NCBI GenBank assembly: GCA_014529385.2
Contig: CM043955.1
Span: 138,559,108 to 138,623,107, forward strand
Source of the DNA: Adiantum capillus-veneris
Taxonomy: Eukaryota > Streptophyta > Polypodiopsida > Polypodiales > Pteridaceae
Direction of reading: 5' to 3'
Length of the DNA stretch: 64,000 nucleotides
Of the stretch, positions 12,481 to 25,144 are shown piece by piece; position 1 is the stretch's first letter, and every line of letters starts with the position of its first letter. A program made the translations under genes and the position numbers. Below the pieces are notes generated by a model. The model was not told where the DNA came from, ran no database searches, and was given only the letters and a program-made list of their open reading frames with translations.

Positions 12481-12975
12481 ATCTAAAGGGGAAGGAATTC
12501 AATCACTTCTAGAGCCACCGGTGGTAGAAAGAGCACACACTCTCTACTTTGATGGAGTCTACAAGCGAGCATCCGACAAAGCAGTCGTCGCAGGGATAGT
12601 GGTCTTTGATGACAAAGATATCAAGGTATTTTCGCTTGGCCATTTGTTAGAATCACATTCTTACAATGAAGCTGAGTATGCAACACTAACCAAGGGTTTA
12701 CAATGGTGTGTCTCGCAAGGGGTAAAGCGCCTTAACGTATTTGGGGATGCTCTACTTTTGGTAAGGCAAGTAATGGAGTATGGACATGCAAGAATCCTAG
12801 CTTGAGGACTCACTTAAGTTGTGTAAAAACCTTGTTGGGTAAGTTTGAAGAAGTTCAATTACACCATATCCCAAGGGCTCAAAACCATGAAGCTGATGCC
12901 TTAGCAAGCGGAAGACTGCAGGAAGTGGTGGTTTGGGGCTATAAAGCTAAAGCTCCCTCTATTTCAAGGTAGTGA
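12481..12975 (+). pseudogene. gypsy-1 second (archaeal-like) RNase H
   Basis: A second RNase H starts at LYFDGVYK (about 12544) and continues through the SYNEAEYATL and NVFGDALLLVRQV motifs. After a frame disruption near 12805 it ends with HHIPRAQNHEADALAS. All four acidic catalytic positions are visible (FDG, EAE, GD, EAD). A second RNase H between the first RNase H and integrase is a hallmark of the plant Tat lineage. The domain is broken by at least one stop or frameshift. Confidence 0.78.
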
Positions 12976-12989
12976 CGCCTTACCTGACA

Positions 12990-14307
12990 TCATGCATTTT
13001 TTGGAAACAGGGGAATGTCCACTGGATTTAACAAAAGGACGGAAGAAATGGCTTACCCAAAAGGCCACAAGGTATCGGCTTACCAATGACGGTTTGTATT
13101 GTAAGGGTAAGGACCAAATACTCAGGAAGTTCCCTCTCGCTAATGAAATTACGGGGGTAATTTCCAGTTGTCATGATGGTGTCTGTGTTGGTCACTTTGC
13201 CCTAGATATAACAAGTAGGAAAATCTTGCAGGCTGGTTTTGTATGGCCTAGCCTCAACCGTGATGTACACCACTGGTGTAAGACATGTAAGTTGTGTCAA
13301 AAGGCTGGCACCAGGTCACTTATGCCTGAACCACAGACACCTATCCTTTCATATGGACCATTTCAAAAATGGGGTATAGATGCCATAGGACCATTGCCTA
13401 GGGCCAACTCAGGGAAGTTCTACATCATCATGGGAGTCGACTATATGACTAGATGGACGGAAGCTACAGCTACAACTAGGATCACAACTGTAGAGGTAGC
13501 TAAGTTTGTCTATGAGAACATATGATGCAGGTTTGGCACACCATTAGAAATCATCTTTGATAAGAGGGCCAGGTTTCAGAGCAGACTTGGTAGGAGAGTT
13601 AATGCAAAAACTTGGCATTATAAGGAGGCACTCCTCAGCATATTACCCTCAATGTAATGGCCTAGTTGAGAAAGTGAATGGAATGGTTTGTAAAACTATC
13701 ACCAAGCAGGTTAACAATCATCCTGGAGATTGGGATAAGTGTCTACTTCCAGCTTTGTGTGCCTACAGAACCTCATTCCGTACATCTTTGGGGTTCACCC
13801 CATATCATTTGGTATTTGGCAAGGAGGCAATCTTACCTATTGAGGTGCAACTAGCAAGTCTCAGAGTGATGGCAAGGAAGCTTCATCGGCCCAACATGCA
13901 TTTGAGAGATCACATCCTCGACTTGGAAAGACTACAGTTGGACAGAGAAGAAGCAATCAATTATTATGCAGCACAGGTAGAGCACAGACGACTTAGTTTC
14001 AACTAGCATCTTCGGTGCAAAGATTTAAAGAAAGGAATGTTGGTGCTCCGCTACAACAATCGCTTTGACACACGCAAAGATAAGAAGCTCCTACTCCGAT
14101 GGGAGGGCCTTTCATCATCAGGAAAAAGTATGCCAATGGGAGTTACCAACTGATGGCAAGCTTCATAAGACCAGAGTAAATGGTTGGCGGCTCAAACCTT
14201 ATTTTCTTCGATTTGATCAGACTCCACCTATCGACATTCCTGATGAGGATACACCATCAACCTCCACCTCCGATGACAATGATCAAACAGGTGAGTTAGA
14301 GGCATGA
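12990..14307 (+). pseudogene. gypsy-1 integrase and C-terminal tail
   Basis: The zinc-binding HHCC domain spans about 13165-13305 (CHDGVCVGHFA to CKTCKLCQ). Core motifs are WGIDAIGPLP (first Asp), GVDYMTRW (second Asp) and PQCNGLVEKVNG (Glu), then AYRTSFRTSLGFTPYHLVFG. A TGA at 13523 replaces a cysteine codon, judging from the intact relative, and a frameshift follows near 13556 in the DKGPGF motif. Another frame change comes after 14006 before the C-terminal tail, which lacks an obvious chromodomain. Integrase would join cDNA to the host chromosome; this copy is dead. Confidence 0.85.
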
Positions 14308-14320
14308 ATGCCCCTAACCC

Positions 14321-14332
14321 TAAGGGGGAGGG
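14321..14332 (+). other. Polypurine tract of gypsy-1
   Basis: TAAGGGGGAGGG lies just before the 3' LTR and fits the plus-strand primer site. Confidence 0.7.
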
Positions 14333-14782
14333 CTAATGGTAACCGGTTAACTGCACCGTCCTCTAGCCCGCCGGCGTGAGAGAGTTAAGTTCTCGGTTTT
14401 CAAAGCCGAGACCACAAGAATAAACCCATTCGGGGAACCGGAGGTAAACGAAACAATTAAAAAAACATTTTTTTGTATTGCCACCAACTCGCGCGCGTGA
14501 AGTAGGCCGCCGCATCTCCTTTGGGCACCACACAGTCCCTCTCATCTCTTATTTACTCTCTATCTCTTTCGCCAAACCCCGCAAGGCGCATAAACAGCTA
14601 CCTTCTTTTTCCTTCCGTGGTGGACCGTCATTTTGTTAACTCTCTCTCTCTCTTTCATTATTTTCCACAACATCCCTCTCTCTCTTACCTCTCTCCCCTC
14701 ATGTCTTCCTTCCACCGGTGGGCCAGGTAGCCTATATTCTCTCTCTTTCTTTCATACTCTCTCTCTCACTCTCATACTCTCT

Positions 14783-14891
<109 letters not shown>

Positions 14892-15058
14892 TCCCCTACC
14901 CTTACCCCACCCCGTTGACCCTCAATAAACCCCCTCCTTCCTCGCTCGCTGTCGGCCAGGAGCAGCCTGAAGGCCCCCCTCTCTCTCTCTTTCTCTCCCC
15001 CGCTCCCAATTCAAGCCTGAAGGCAGTACACGAGCTTCCTCTCTCTCTTATTCTTATC

Positions 15059-15084
15059 CACACACACACACACACACACACACA
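15059..15084. repeat. (CA)n microsatellite
   Basis: Thirteen CA units in the gypsy-1 3' LTR. A short (TA)n run follows at about 15370-15391. Confidence 0.95.
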
Positions 15085-15197
15085 TTCCCTGTCGGCAAGC
15101 TTGATCACCCTCTCACACTCCCTCCCTCGCTCTCTTTGTCGGCCAGGAGCAGCCCAAAACTCTCTCTCTCTCTTTCTCTCTCCCAGGCGCAAACCAT

Positions 15198-15299
<102 letters not shown>

Positions 15300-16057
15300 A
15301 ATACACACACACACTCCCCTCCCTCACTCTCGTTCTCTTGTCCTGTCTCCCTGCGCACCTGAAGCACGGAAATATATATATATATATATATTATATTATA
15401 TTATATACACAAATTTTACCAATAATTACCCCCCCCCCCCTCTCTCTCGTTCCCACACATACACACTCGTCTACACAGACAATCCCTAAATACATACACA
15501 TATGCACGCACACACGTCTACACAAACTCACCCATAGACGCACTCACAAGCATCGACACACATAAATGCACTCATAAATATACACACACATGCACACACA
15601 CATTGCACGCACGCATATATGCACCCACAATTAAAAAAAAGGTGAAAGAAAAATACGACATCAACATCATCGGCAAAGACGACTAGCTCACGCGCCGCCG
15701 ACAACAAAACAAGGAAAGGTGCCGAAGGCACGCCCTGGCCGGCACCGAGAGGAAGCGACGCGTAGCATCTCGGCTTCCCGCAACAACTACCAATTTTGGC
15801 AGCTTTAAACCTCACACCGACCACCCGAACCATCAACAAAACCCTTGTAAATTCGCCGAACTCCACTCTTCCCTAATAACATAGCGAGTGGCTAGTGGAT
15901 TGTAAAAAACTCTCCCTACCCCACTCTTTCCTCTGTCTATATCTCTACCTTCTCTCTCTCTCTCTCTCTATCTCTCTTCCTAGAGAGGCATCTAGACCTT
16001 CTACACCGACCAGTGGATCTTTGCAAGGACCATTAGGTAAGGACCGCCTCTCAAGCC

Positions 16058-16066
16058 TATATAAAG
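16058..16066 (+). promoter_or_regulatory. TATA box in gypsy-1 3' LTR
   Basis: Counterpart of the motif at 328-336 with the same flanks. Confidence 0.5.
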
Positions 16067-16534
16067 AGGCCTCCGCTAAGCACAAAGGGAGGACAAGTGA
16101 AGGAGGAACACACTAGCTCCATGCACTCTACATTTTAAGCACCACAAAGCACATAATGCACCCCCCCAAGCTAGAGAGCTCATGGCATCATGTTTGATTG
16201 CAAGCTTGGGCATTTTAGCATTGGCTTCATCACCATTTTTCCCATTATCCGCCACACCATGGTTGAGTTACTAGTCACGACTACTGCATGCACATAAGGC
16301 AATCACTACTCCCCCGCAAGGCAACATGAGCACGCTAGGATTGAATGCATCGACACCATGCTACATTGGGCCGCTCTCAATGTTGGTGAATCACATCGTC
16401 AGTGGCTGCCTGATGTTGATGTTTTCCCTCAACTAACCTCCCCGCTAAGTCCAACTTTGCCATACACCATATGGCGTTCGCATTCCATCATGCATCCCTA
16501 GTGCCAAGAGCCAGGTTTGTAACAATCAAGACCA

Positions 16535-17345
16535 GGGCCACCATTCACCTTAACGAACCTATTAGAAGCTATATGTGGTAAGTTGAGGGCAAAAATAGCA
16601 ATATTGGGCAAAAGTTATCTTCGGCACGTCAAAGATAAAGTGTCACACATGAAGCATTTTTTGCACATCTTTTCACCCGAGTATAATCCACATAGCCTTT
16701 ACACACCTTGCATAACCCTGGCACACTCACATTATGCATGCACATCCCTATGTTGCACTTTACCACCAAGAATACGCAAAAGGGTGCACACAAAAGACTT
16801 CTGGCCCACAAATTGAGCCCAAACTTTTCACAAGGCTTTAGCTAGCACCAATAGAGGTGCCCTAAAAGTAGAAAGCCAAAAAAGAACCAATTCAATGCAA
16901 ATATATCTTCGACACGCTGAAGTTAGATCTATGACCTGTTGGACCTTTTTTCATCAAATTTGATCCTAGATGTGTTTATATGGTTTAAATGAAGCTCTAT
17001 GTTAGGTTTCATCAAGATTGAAAAAACCCAACTCCTTCAATCAAGACAAGCTCTAGTAGCAGAAAAGCGGACACAGAATTGCCTGTAACTTTCACCATAG
17101 GGTTTAGAAAGACATCCAACTTCATGCACATCATTTACAGCATATACACATCCTATACATCACTCTCCCACCAAGTTTCAATAATGTGCACATACTTGCA
17201 TCTTTGGGGCCCCAAAAATAAATTTTGCTAAACTTTGTAATTCTTGCACTCCAGTTGTTGCATTAGCAATTCTACTTATTAGTAAGGGGTGAAACCATTT
17301 GCGAAAAGCATTATCTGAGTATTTCTTGTCAAGATCTCTCTCATC
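16535..17345. other. Unassigned sequence after the broken LTR
   Basis: No protein motif, LTR end or repeat pair was recognised. Sequence similarity to the gypsy-1 LTR stops at 16534, so this is either an insertion in the LTR end or the flank of a deletion. Confidence 0.5.
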
Positions 17346-17349
17346 TACA

Positions 17350-19190
17350 TATGAAGCTTCGAAGAAGAAAAGCATGAAGACAAAACTAGTAGAGCTACCA
17401 TCGTACCAGCTATAAGAAGGGTCTCTCAAAGAGGTTAATGTTGTGTGGCTAGCCAAAGACATGTTAGAGCACCAACATGTTATCAATTATCATGGTATTT
17501 TCAAAAGTACTCAATGGACAAAAGTAGAAGTGCATCTATCAAGGGAAGCTAAATACCTAGAAAGGGAGGAGACAGTTAGGCCACTGTGGAAAAAGATGGG
17601 CCTCGCTGACTACATTCAATTAGAACCATGCAATGTTGATTATCAAAGAGCTTACGAGTTGATCCATAGCATCCACGAAGAAGGTTGAGTCACTATTCCA
17701 AATCTGAACAACACCCCAGTGGAGGTAAACATCACAAAGGAACAAATAGCTGATCCTTGAAGTTGCCCAAGGGGGGGAAAGCCAATGAAGACCTTCAGTT
17801 AGCTACTACTACGACCGTATTCACCCATAAATCAACATCATTTGCTGACCTGTGGTAAAAGGAAATAGAGCAGGCACTATTGCTTTATCATCAACACTTC
17901 CATTTCACTACAAAGAGGCCACCTTGCTACAATTTACCTAATCATGCAATAGCATCAACCTTTACACAAGCATGGAAGAAAGAAGGTTCTATAGATGTGA
18001 ATCATGCTTAGTATATTCACACTACCCTCACACGCATAAAGAAGCCGAAAAAGATATCATTTTTGGGGGCTCCAAAGGTACTCACGAGGATAGCATATCA
18101 TGCTATCAGCCAAGATGATCATTTACCACCAACCCTTGAGCAAAATCTATGGTCAGCAAGAAAAATGGGTGCAGAAGAAGAAGAAGTACCACCTAGAGCA
18201 CCGCCCATTTCAACAAGACTGCGATGAAGATTAGTCAAAGTTTTTGAAGCAAAAACTAAGAAGGAAACAACCACTGCATTTGTGGCACATCAAAGCAACA
18301 AAGAATCAGAAGGAGAAGATGACGACCCTCTCAAAAAAAGAGCAAAGGAAAAAGTCAAGGCCAAGATGGAAGGGGAAGATACCAAGAAAAGGCCACGTCC
18401 CATTGTCAGAGTCGAAGGCGCAAGGATAGAAGGGAAGCAGTTGCATTTGAGCTCGAACGAGGACTAGAAGGAGCCTTTGCAAAAAAGTGGCAACCCACAA
18501 CAACTCGGATCAAAATCCGCTCAAAAAATCCCATGTACTACTAGGACGATGACCCTTTGATTGGGTTGGATTCAATCTATGAGTAGGAAGAGGTTCAAAG
18601 AGAGCAAGGCAAGGCATAGACTGTTGAAACGGCACAACAAGCACTGGCTGAAGGAAAGTTGGAAGCGGTGCCTGGCACACCACTACCATGCCTAGAGAAC
18701 GGTCTCTCAACAAGAAGATCCCAACACTCAACATGATGAATTCCTTGAAACTCAAACATAGTTTCCAGAGATGTTCAAAAAGGAGCTACCAACAGAAGAA
18801 ACAATTGAACCATCAGAGCAACATGAAGCCGGTACTTCTAGGCAACTCAAGGACTTGGAGGACAAAGACAAACATGCTAGATACACCCATGAAGCTGTGG
18901 ATAGAATAAAAGACGAAGTCTATGCTCGACATCAACAGTTTCATCACTTCCAGCAATAGCTAAAGCTTACAACGACACGGCTTGAAGTAGCAAAATCTTT
19001 CAACGAGGCATGTATTGAGGCAATGGAAACTTCAAACAAGAAATTAGTAGAAGTGACAATGAAGTCTAAAGTGAAATTAGAAGCACTGAGATGATCAACA
19101 CAGTAACAAGAACAACATCTCAAAGAGGTAACCACTGCTTTACAGAATACCAGTTCATTTGCTCAAAGAGTGCTCCAAATTCAATTCCGA
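17350..19190 (+). pseudogene. Degraded TE-like ORF, lysine/glutamate-rich
   Basis: A single coding trend can be followed through many stops and frameshifts. It starts near KSMKTKLVELPS, passes LEREETVRPLWKKMGLADY and APKVLTRIAYHAISQDDHL, and enters highly charged segments (KESEGEDDDPLKKRAKEK; EEVPPRAPPISTRLR) and a coiled-coil-like stretch near 18900-19130. This architecture resembles the accessory or gag-like ORFs of plant gypsy elements, such as the one on the minus strand at 25393-27000, but I cannot assign a named domain. A retropepsin scrap follows at 20676-20800, which supports a gypsy origin. Confidence 0.45.
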
Positions 19191-19730
19191 TTGTTGCATT
19201 GTGTTCCTTGTCTAATGCTCTTCAATTTCATTGTCAAGTTTGTGGTGGTTTGTGACGACCTGCCTGCGAGCTAAATCTGCTGTTTTGAGAGCGTTGGCTG
19301 TTTTTTTACGTTTCGACCATAGGAGAGTGTTCTTAAACCATAAGGAGACCTTTCTAGTATGTTCTGATGCAGTTTTCAGGATCTTGATCATGATGGGTCA
19401 TAATTTTGGTACCTTGTCAATTGCGACCAAACTTGGTAGGATAGTGCCCCTAGGTGTCTTAGAACTCCTCCTAAAGTTTCTTGCATTTGGATTTCGTTTG
19501 AGTGCCAAAATGGCATGACGATCGAGAGCGGTGACGCAAGGCATAGGCAGTTTGCCAAATTCGAGTGATAGGTTTAGTAATGCTAGAGATAGCTTCGTTC
19601 CGTAGCTTCACTTCTTGAGGTTGACATCTTCAAAGAGTTTGTGTCCCATCCGAGTCGCTTCCCTTAGTACTGACATTACGTTAGCGATAGACAGCAATGT
19701 TGCAAACATCCGTCATGACAATCCGCTAAC
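19191..19730. other. Unassigned stretch interrupting the TE ORF
   Basis: The charged coding trend stops near 19190 and resumes near 19735. The intervening ~500 bases have a different composition and could be an inserted fragment; no terminal repeats were found. Confidence 0.35.
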
Positions 19731-19732
19731 AA

Positions 19733-19945
19733 CCACAATCGAACAAAGGGTTTGGCAAAAGGGAGGAAGAATGAAACAAGAGGCAAAGAGTCTAAAGCTT
19801 AGAAGAAATCTAGACAAGAATGAGAATATGAAGAAAAAACCCAAGCCTAGAGGCAAAGAGTCTAAAGCTTAGAAGAAAGCCAGACAATAACAAGAATATG
19901 AACACCACAATCGAACAAAGGGTCTCGCAAAAGAGAGGAAGAACG
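19733..19945 (+). repeat. Imperfect direct duplication, ~130-170 bp offset
   Basis: CACAATCGAACAAAGGGT followed by a CAAAAG-GAGGAAGAA stretch occurs at about 19735 and again at 19907; AGAGGCAAAGAGTCTAAAGC occurs at about 19781 and 19851. The copies differ at several bases. The segment encodes a lysine/glutamate-rich coil that continues to about 20340. Confidence 0.7.
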
Positions 19946-20675
19946 AAAGAAGAAGGTCAAAGCTACAATTCAAGTTGCTCAAATAAGTGAAGAGAAATGA
20001 TTGAAAAAAGGTGATCAAGATTGACTGTCAGACTAAGGTAGCAGCCAAAGATGCACAAAGAAGAGAAAATGAACAAACAAGAAAGATGGAAGAAAACATC
20101 TAGCGACAACTAGAAAAACAAAGATAAGAGAAAGGGTTCCTAGAGCAAATTTGCATGAAAGAGAAGAGGTACAAGCAAAAGAACATAGGAGAACTCAAGA
20201 GAACATGAGACCGAATTTCCGCCTTTATCTCCTCGCCCACAACAACCATATGTCTCCAACCCCATTTTCACCACCAAGAGTTTATAAGAATAAGGAAACC
20301 AAAAACACTAAAGAGACTCAGCAAACTAAGAGGGTCAAAGATAGAAGAGGCCTCCTCATGTCACACTCAAATTGTATCCCTTGCAACAACCCCACATCCC
20401 AGAAATATGGCACAAGGAGATGATGTGTCGGGTTATGCAGCAAGTGCGGATACTTTCATTGATAATTTGGTTTGGGATGCACATTGAAGGAGGAACTGCC
20501 TTCAACTCCCGGTACTTCACCTTTCATTTAGTCTTTGTCATTTTAGGTTCTTGTTGAACCATGTTATTCTTTGTTTGTTTCATCTTCGTCTTAGTTTCTT
20601 TTTTCCATGGTGGTAGTACACAGTGGAGTTGGCATCACCATAGAAACAAAAGTAATATGGGAGGCCTAGGGAAGA

Positions 20676-20800
20676 CCTGTAGTTAGGCAAATGAGAATGA
20701 AAATGCAATTGGCAGATGGACACATCAAACAACCCATGGGATTGTTAGAAAACATGATAGCAATGTTTCTATCGACTCCAACATTGATTGGTAAAATAAA
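20676..20800 (+). pseudogene. Retropepsin fragment of a gypsy element
   Basis: The frame reads RQMRMKMQLADGHIKQPMG then LLENMIAMF, a pattern typical of the central part of plant gypsy proteases, where a LADxSIKxPxGxxE stretch precedes the flap. It is short, with no catalytic DxGA motif found, so it is only a scrap. Confidence 0.5.
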
Positions 20801-21360
20801 AAAAATTATTCTCACCTGTTGACTATTTAACAAGTTTTGCATCGCTAGGAGATGCCTCATTATCTGAGATTTTTGCTTGCCAAGTTCTTGGCCATTGGTC
20901 CATAGATATTTCGAGATGTCTCTTTGAGGAGTGGCCCACTACATTTTGTCTCTTCCTACATAACCCTATTTATAAAAAGTGGTACTAAAGCTAGATGATG
21001 GATTAGCATTCCATAATACTAGCTTAATAAGCCCCCTAGTTTACTAGACTATCATTTAGCTAATAACTTCCTCCCACTAATTCATTATCTAATCAACTTA
21101 TAGGGCAAACCCCAATGAGCCACACCCTCCATGACTAGTTGCTTTTGATTAGGAAGATAGCTTTTGGTTCCTCTTACAAGATTTTACGAAGAAGTCCCCC
21201 ATTAACAACATAGTACCATCTCCACACAAGGGATCTTTCCCACCTATCACAAGCGAAGTTGCTTTCAACTAAGAGAACAGACTTGAAGAGCTTCAATGGG
21301 AGAAATTTTTGAGCAAGCAAAACCTCTAAAAGACCATTTCTTTTAAGCAAATGGAAAATT

Positions 21361-21365
<5 letters not shown>

Positions 21366-21407
<42 letters not shown>
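21366..21407. repeat. (CT)n microsatellite
   Basis: About 21 CT units, followed by CCCC. Confidence 0.97.
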
Positions 21408-21409
<2 letters not shown>

Positions 21410-22582
21410 CAAATTAAATTAAAATATTTCCAATCAAAATAACATGAATTTAAAAACGAAAGAGATAAGAAACACCTATTTATATGGACACAACAGGTCT
21501 TTTGACTTTCCATCTTCATTCTTTCCACCTTCATTCATCTTTTCATTTCCTAAACTCACCCTTCACTTATGCACTTAAGATGTTAGGAAAGAATTTTTAT
21601 TTTTCCGAGATTGGGGAGACTTAATGGATTTATATGTAATATTTGTGTGGAGATGCGATAACACTTGGGCATTTTTTTAAGGGTCACACTGTTGATGCAT
21701 TGGAGAGTCTCCAAGAACACGATGGCATGCCTAGAATAAGGTTAAGCTCAAGGGTACGCCTTTGTGTTGGCATCAAACTATTGATTGACGGCGGCCTCCC
21801 TCCCTCATACGAGAAGCTAGTAGCGCAAGCCCCGCTTCACCATTGTGGTTAGCTTTAGAGAGGTCTGTCAAAGAGGTAGTCTTCATCCCAAGGCTAATTG
21901 ATGTGTGGTGATCATGATGGACGGGAGGAGGAAGGGGCTCATAATGCTAAATTGTAGGTGAAGGGTGTCACAGCATTTTATCCCCTCTAGCTAACGCACA
22001 AGAAGTATTAGACAAAGTACCACTATAATTCTGACATGTTGCAACGACATCATGATCTGTTGTTGCCAGGGAGAGACCGCATGCCTATCGAGGTACAATT
22101 GGGGACAAGGGAGTGCCAGCCCAAGCTAGTAGGGGCTAGCACTCCCCTCCGCACCTAGCTAGGCATGTGGTTCCTCCCTAGTAGATGATCATGAAGTAGC
22201 ATTGGATTTCTCTAAGAATGCGGCCTCTATGCCGCTAATAAACCTCTCCACACTATGCTAAGCATGTTGCCACTGAGAGCTCTTAGACACTTCTACACAC
22301 AAAACAAGGTAGGCATCTCGCCGCAAGAGAGAGAGAGAGAAGCAAAAGATAATTTTAACGTCGTAGGAAACTATCCCAAGAGACCTTTAAGATCTATCCA
22401 ACGAGGAGAGTTGAAACTCAGCCCCCGTCATTCAAGAGAGGAGTTGGCAAAACCAATCTACCACACTTGGGTGATAAAAAGGTTATAGCATTTTCCTCTT
22501 CTTATTAGCGCGCACACACACACCTAAGAAGAGGAAAATTATAACGTCGGAAATTATCCCAAGAGACCTTAAAGATCTATCT

Positions 22583-22585
<3 letters not shown>

Positions 22586-22638
<53 letters not shown>
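22586..22638. repeat. (GA)n microsatellite
   Basis: About 26 GA units; it lies immediately after the second copy of the ~60-base direct repeat, whose first copy also ends in a short GAG run. Confidence 0.97.
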
Positions 22639-22642
<4 letters not shown>

Positions 22643-24176
22643 AAGTAACCCAAGAGACAAATGCTTCATTGCGACGATTTACGAACATTTTGAAAGTCTA
22701 ACTAATGTTTTGAACAAGCTCATAAAGGCTTTGATCACCATGTCTCCAAATAGCCTCATTTTGGTCTTTGTTTCCCATGTGCCACTTAGTTTATCCCTTA
22801 TGTGCCAAAACTTAGACCAGGTTTGTCTCTGCCACGATAGAATTAACGAAAATTATACAAGTCTTTTACAAGCTAGAGGCTTGGTGAGAAAACAAGTGCA
22901 TCCCCTTGAACCCTAGACCATGGCAGGTGCCGATTGTCTTGCAGATAAAGGTCACTTGTAGCCGGTCGACCTCCGCGACAACGCTAGCTTTCTCTTCCCA
23001 TAAAGAAAGACAATTAAAAATTGTAGAGTACTGGCATATGACCATCATAATGCAATAGCTCCATCATAGCTCTAAGCCAGAAGATATGTGCAAATCAAGT
23101 CATTATTTACACTTAAATCAAAATTAGCATAAAAATGAAGATTCTTCCTCAATGCAAAATCCAAAATTGACCGCAATCACGCAGCTCGTTCACAAGTTGG
23201 CAGCTTCTCTTTGGAAGATGTTAGTGTAAGAATCCATTTAAAACAAACAGCATCAAGCTCAACAAGATATAGGGAATCAATTTAGACAAAAAGCCAATAA
23301 CACCAGTCTATAGCAAACTCAACTGATAAGATCAGCCTACTCGTGTGAGAGCTTTGGGCCTGTGTTTGCACAAGGAACATGAAGCTTACTATCCGTCGCC
23401 TGAACGAGGGACGCATCTCCCGTATAATTGCTACGATAAAATGAAACGAATGATCACAAGAGAGTGTTTTGATGGTGCGCATTCCACACATAATTTGGCT
23501 TATTGAGTTGAAAACTCCACCACAACTCAAGGCTGCTTCAAAACCACTCGAGGTGACCATGCCATGCCACGCGACATCTCATACCACAGAATTGTTAGCC
23601 AGCAAAGGCATGGTCATCCACATAATTCTCTGCAACTATTTCATGATGCCACTGTATCAATCATAAACCACCGTATGAACAAGAATCGACTCCCGTGCCA
23701 CGTCATCTTTTGACTCTGCAATACAAACAACAACAAAAAGAATAAATGCATGGCTCAAAAAGTTTTTGTTTTTTTTTTTTGGGTTGGGGGGGGGGGCTCT
23801 CTTTCCCTTTAATGCTTTGAAACTCTTCCCAAGATAAATCATGCCAAGTAGAGCACCAGCAATACAAGGCTTTACAAAAGAGATGACCCTAAGCACAGCT
23901 TTGTTGAAACCCTAAAAACTGAAAAGCAATGAAGCAGAGCTGTCAATGCCTCTTGCAAACTGTGAGCATTAGCAAGGATGAAACCTTAAAAATACAAGGA
24001 TTGCAGGCTGCAGCTCTATCATGCTGGAAAAAAAAAACCATAAAGATCTAAAAGCAGCCATGCTTTGTTGAATGCACAATTCAGGGTATTTAAGGCACCG
24101 ATACGACGACACGACGACATTATCTGTGTCATGGCTAGATCCCGGTATCATAACATGATATCAACTTGCAAAAACA

Positions 24177-24234
24177 TCAGCTTCTTAAATAAACACAGAT
24201 AATAGTCTTAATAAACATACCCTGGCAAAGCAAT

Positions 24235-24320
<86 letters not shown>

Positions 24321-24695
24321 ATCGGCCAACACAAGTGCAGAGCTATGGAAGAACATATTAAATGGGTAGGCATTCTTTCGCCCACCTGCACTTTGGTTGG
24401 GGGTCGTAGAGTTGCTGTGAGTAGCTTCCCCCTCTGAAACATGGCTTTCACCATTTCCCAGAACCGCCTCTTTCACAGAATGCGCAGAATGAAGGAGGAG
24501 CTCACCCACTGCTTGCAGCATTCCTCTCTTTTCTCCTCCTTGCTCTCCGTTTTCTTCTTGTTCTTCTTCAGCTTTCCTTTTGCGGGTTTCTTCGCGATCT
24601 GCACCTCTTGAATGCTCCTCATCAGGCTTGTCAGAGGCAACCTCATGAATGGCCTGAAGGAGCTGCCTTTCTTTTGCCTCGCTAAGTTCACTGCC

Positions 24696-24698
<3 letters not shown>
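24177..24698 (-). CDS. Hypothetical hydrophilic protein, candidate host gene (first exon)
   Basis: Minus-strand frame of 173 codons beginning MGSELSEAKERQLLQAIHE. The N-terminal ~110 residues are hydrophilic and Glu/Lys-rich (REETRKRKAEEEQEENG), followed by an amphipathic LLLHSAHSVKEAVLG segment. The start codon follows a (GA)n/(GT)n tract, a common 5' UTR composition in plant genes. A possible splice donor (GCAG then GTGGGC) lies at about 24385, before the frame runs into the (GA)n tract at 24241-24314, so the real coding part may be only 24386-24698. No TE motif was seen and I do not recognise a family. Acceptor and further exons were not found. Confidence 0.35.
24241..24314. repeat. (CT)n microsatellite
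   Basis: About 37 CT units; read as Arg-Glu repeats on the minus strand, probably non-coding. Confidence 0.97.
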
Positions 24699-24766
<68 letters not shown>

Positions 24767-24768
24767 AC
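24699..24768. repeat. Compound (TC)n(AC)n microsatellite
   Basis: (TC)22 at 24699-24742 directly followed by (AC)13 at 24743-24768, just upstream of the candidate gene at 24177-24698. Confidence 0.97.
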
Positions 24769-25144
24769 AGCTTCGCGTCAAGCTCGGGGCAGCAGTGCGC
24801 GCTTGCTGCTCATAAAACGTTCCCCGCGACACGTCTTGGAATTGCCTCACCCCACTCAACCGCCAAACGAAATCGAAATCTTGGGTAACGGACTACGTTT
24901 CGGGTTCGATCCCCTTAAAATCGTTTGTTGCCCACGGTGAGAGAGTGGTTGGAACTTTTGAAGAGACTAGTTTTTATGGGGGGTATGTAATTGTTAGTGG
25001 CCTCTCGTGGAGGCCCCCCCTCATTCACGTTACTTACAAGATGATAGCCCACAACATCCTCTCACATCACTCACCCCATTCATGAACACCTCCATGCTAT
25101 GGTGCATCGACGACGGCACTAGGCCTAGTCACATGGTCCTCACA
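24769..25144. other. Intergenic sequence upstream of the candidate host gene
   Basis: No gene seen. A GGTTCGATCC string near 24905 looks like a tRNA T-arm but lacks the rest of a tRNA. Confidence 0.5.

Larger units (their letters stand above)
20801..24176. other. Unassigned intergenic or decayed repeat sequence
   Basis: No coding sequence, LTR pair or RNA gene was recognised. It contains microsatellites (listed separately), a T/G homopolymer patch near 23767-23797, and an imperfect ~60-base direct repeat around 22350-22407 and 22533-22588 (shared core TCCCAAGAGACC then AAGATCTATC). Confidence 0.5.

Noticed and set aside
24473-24859. 128-codon minus-strand frame overlapping the candidate host gene
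   Set aside because: It crosses (GT)n and (GA)n tracts as Cys-Val and Arg-Glu repeats and is in another frame.
24895-24925. tRNA-like GGTTCGATCC box
   Set aside because: No acceptor stem, D-arm or anticodon arm can be formed around it.
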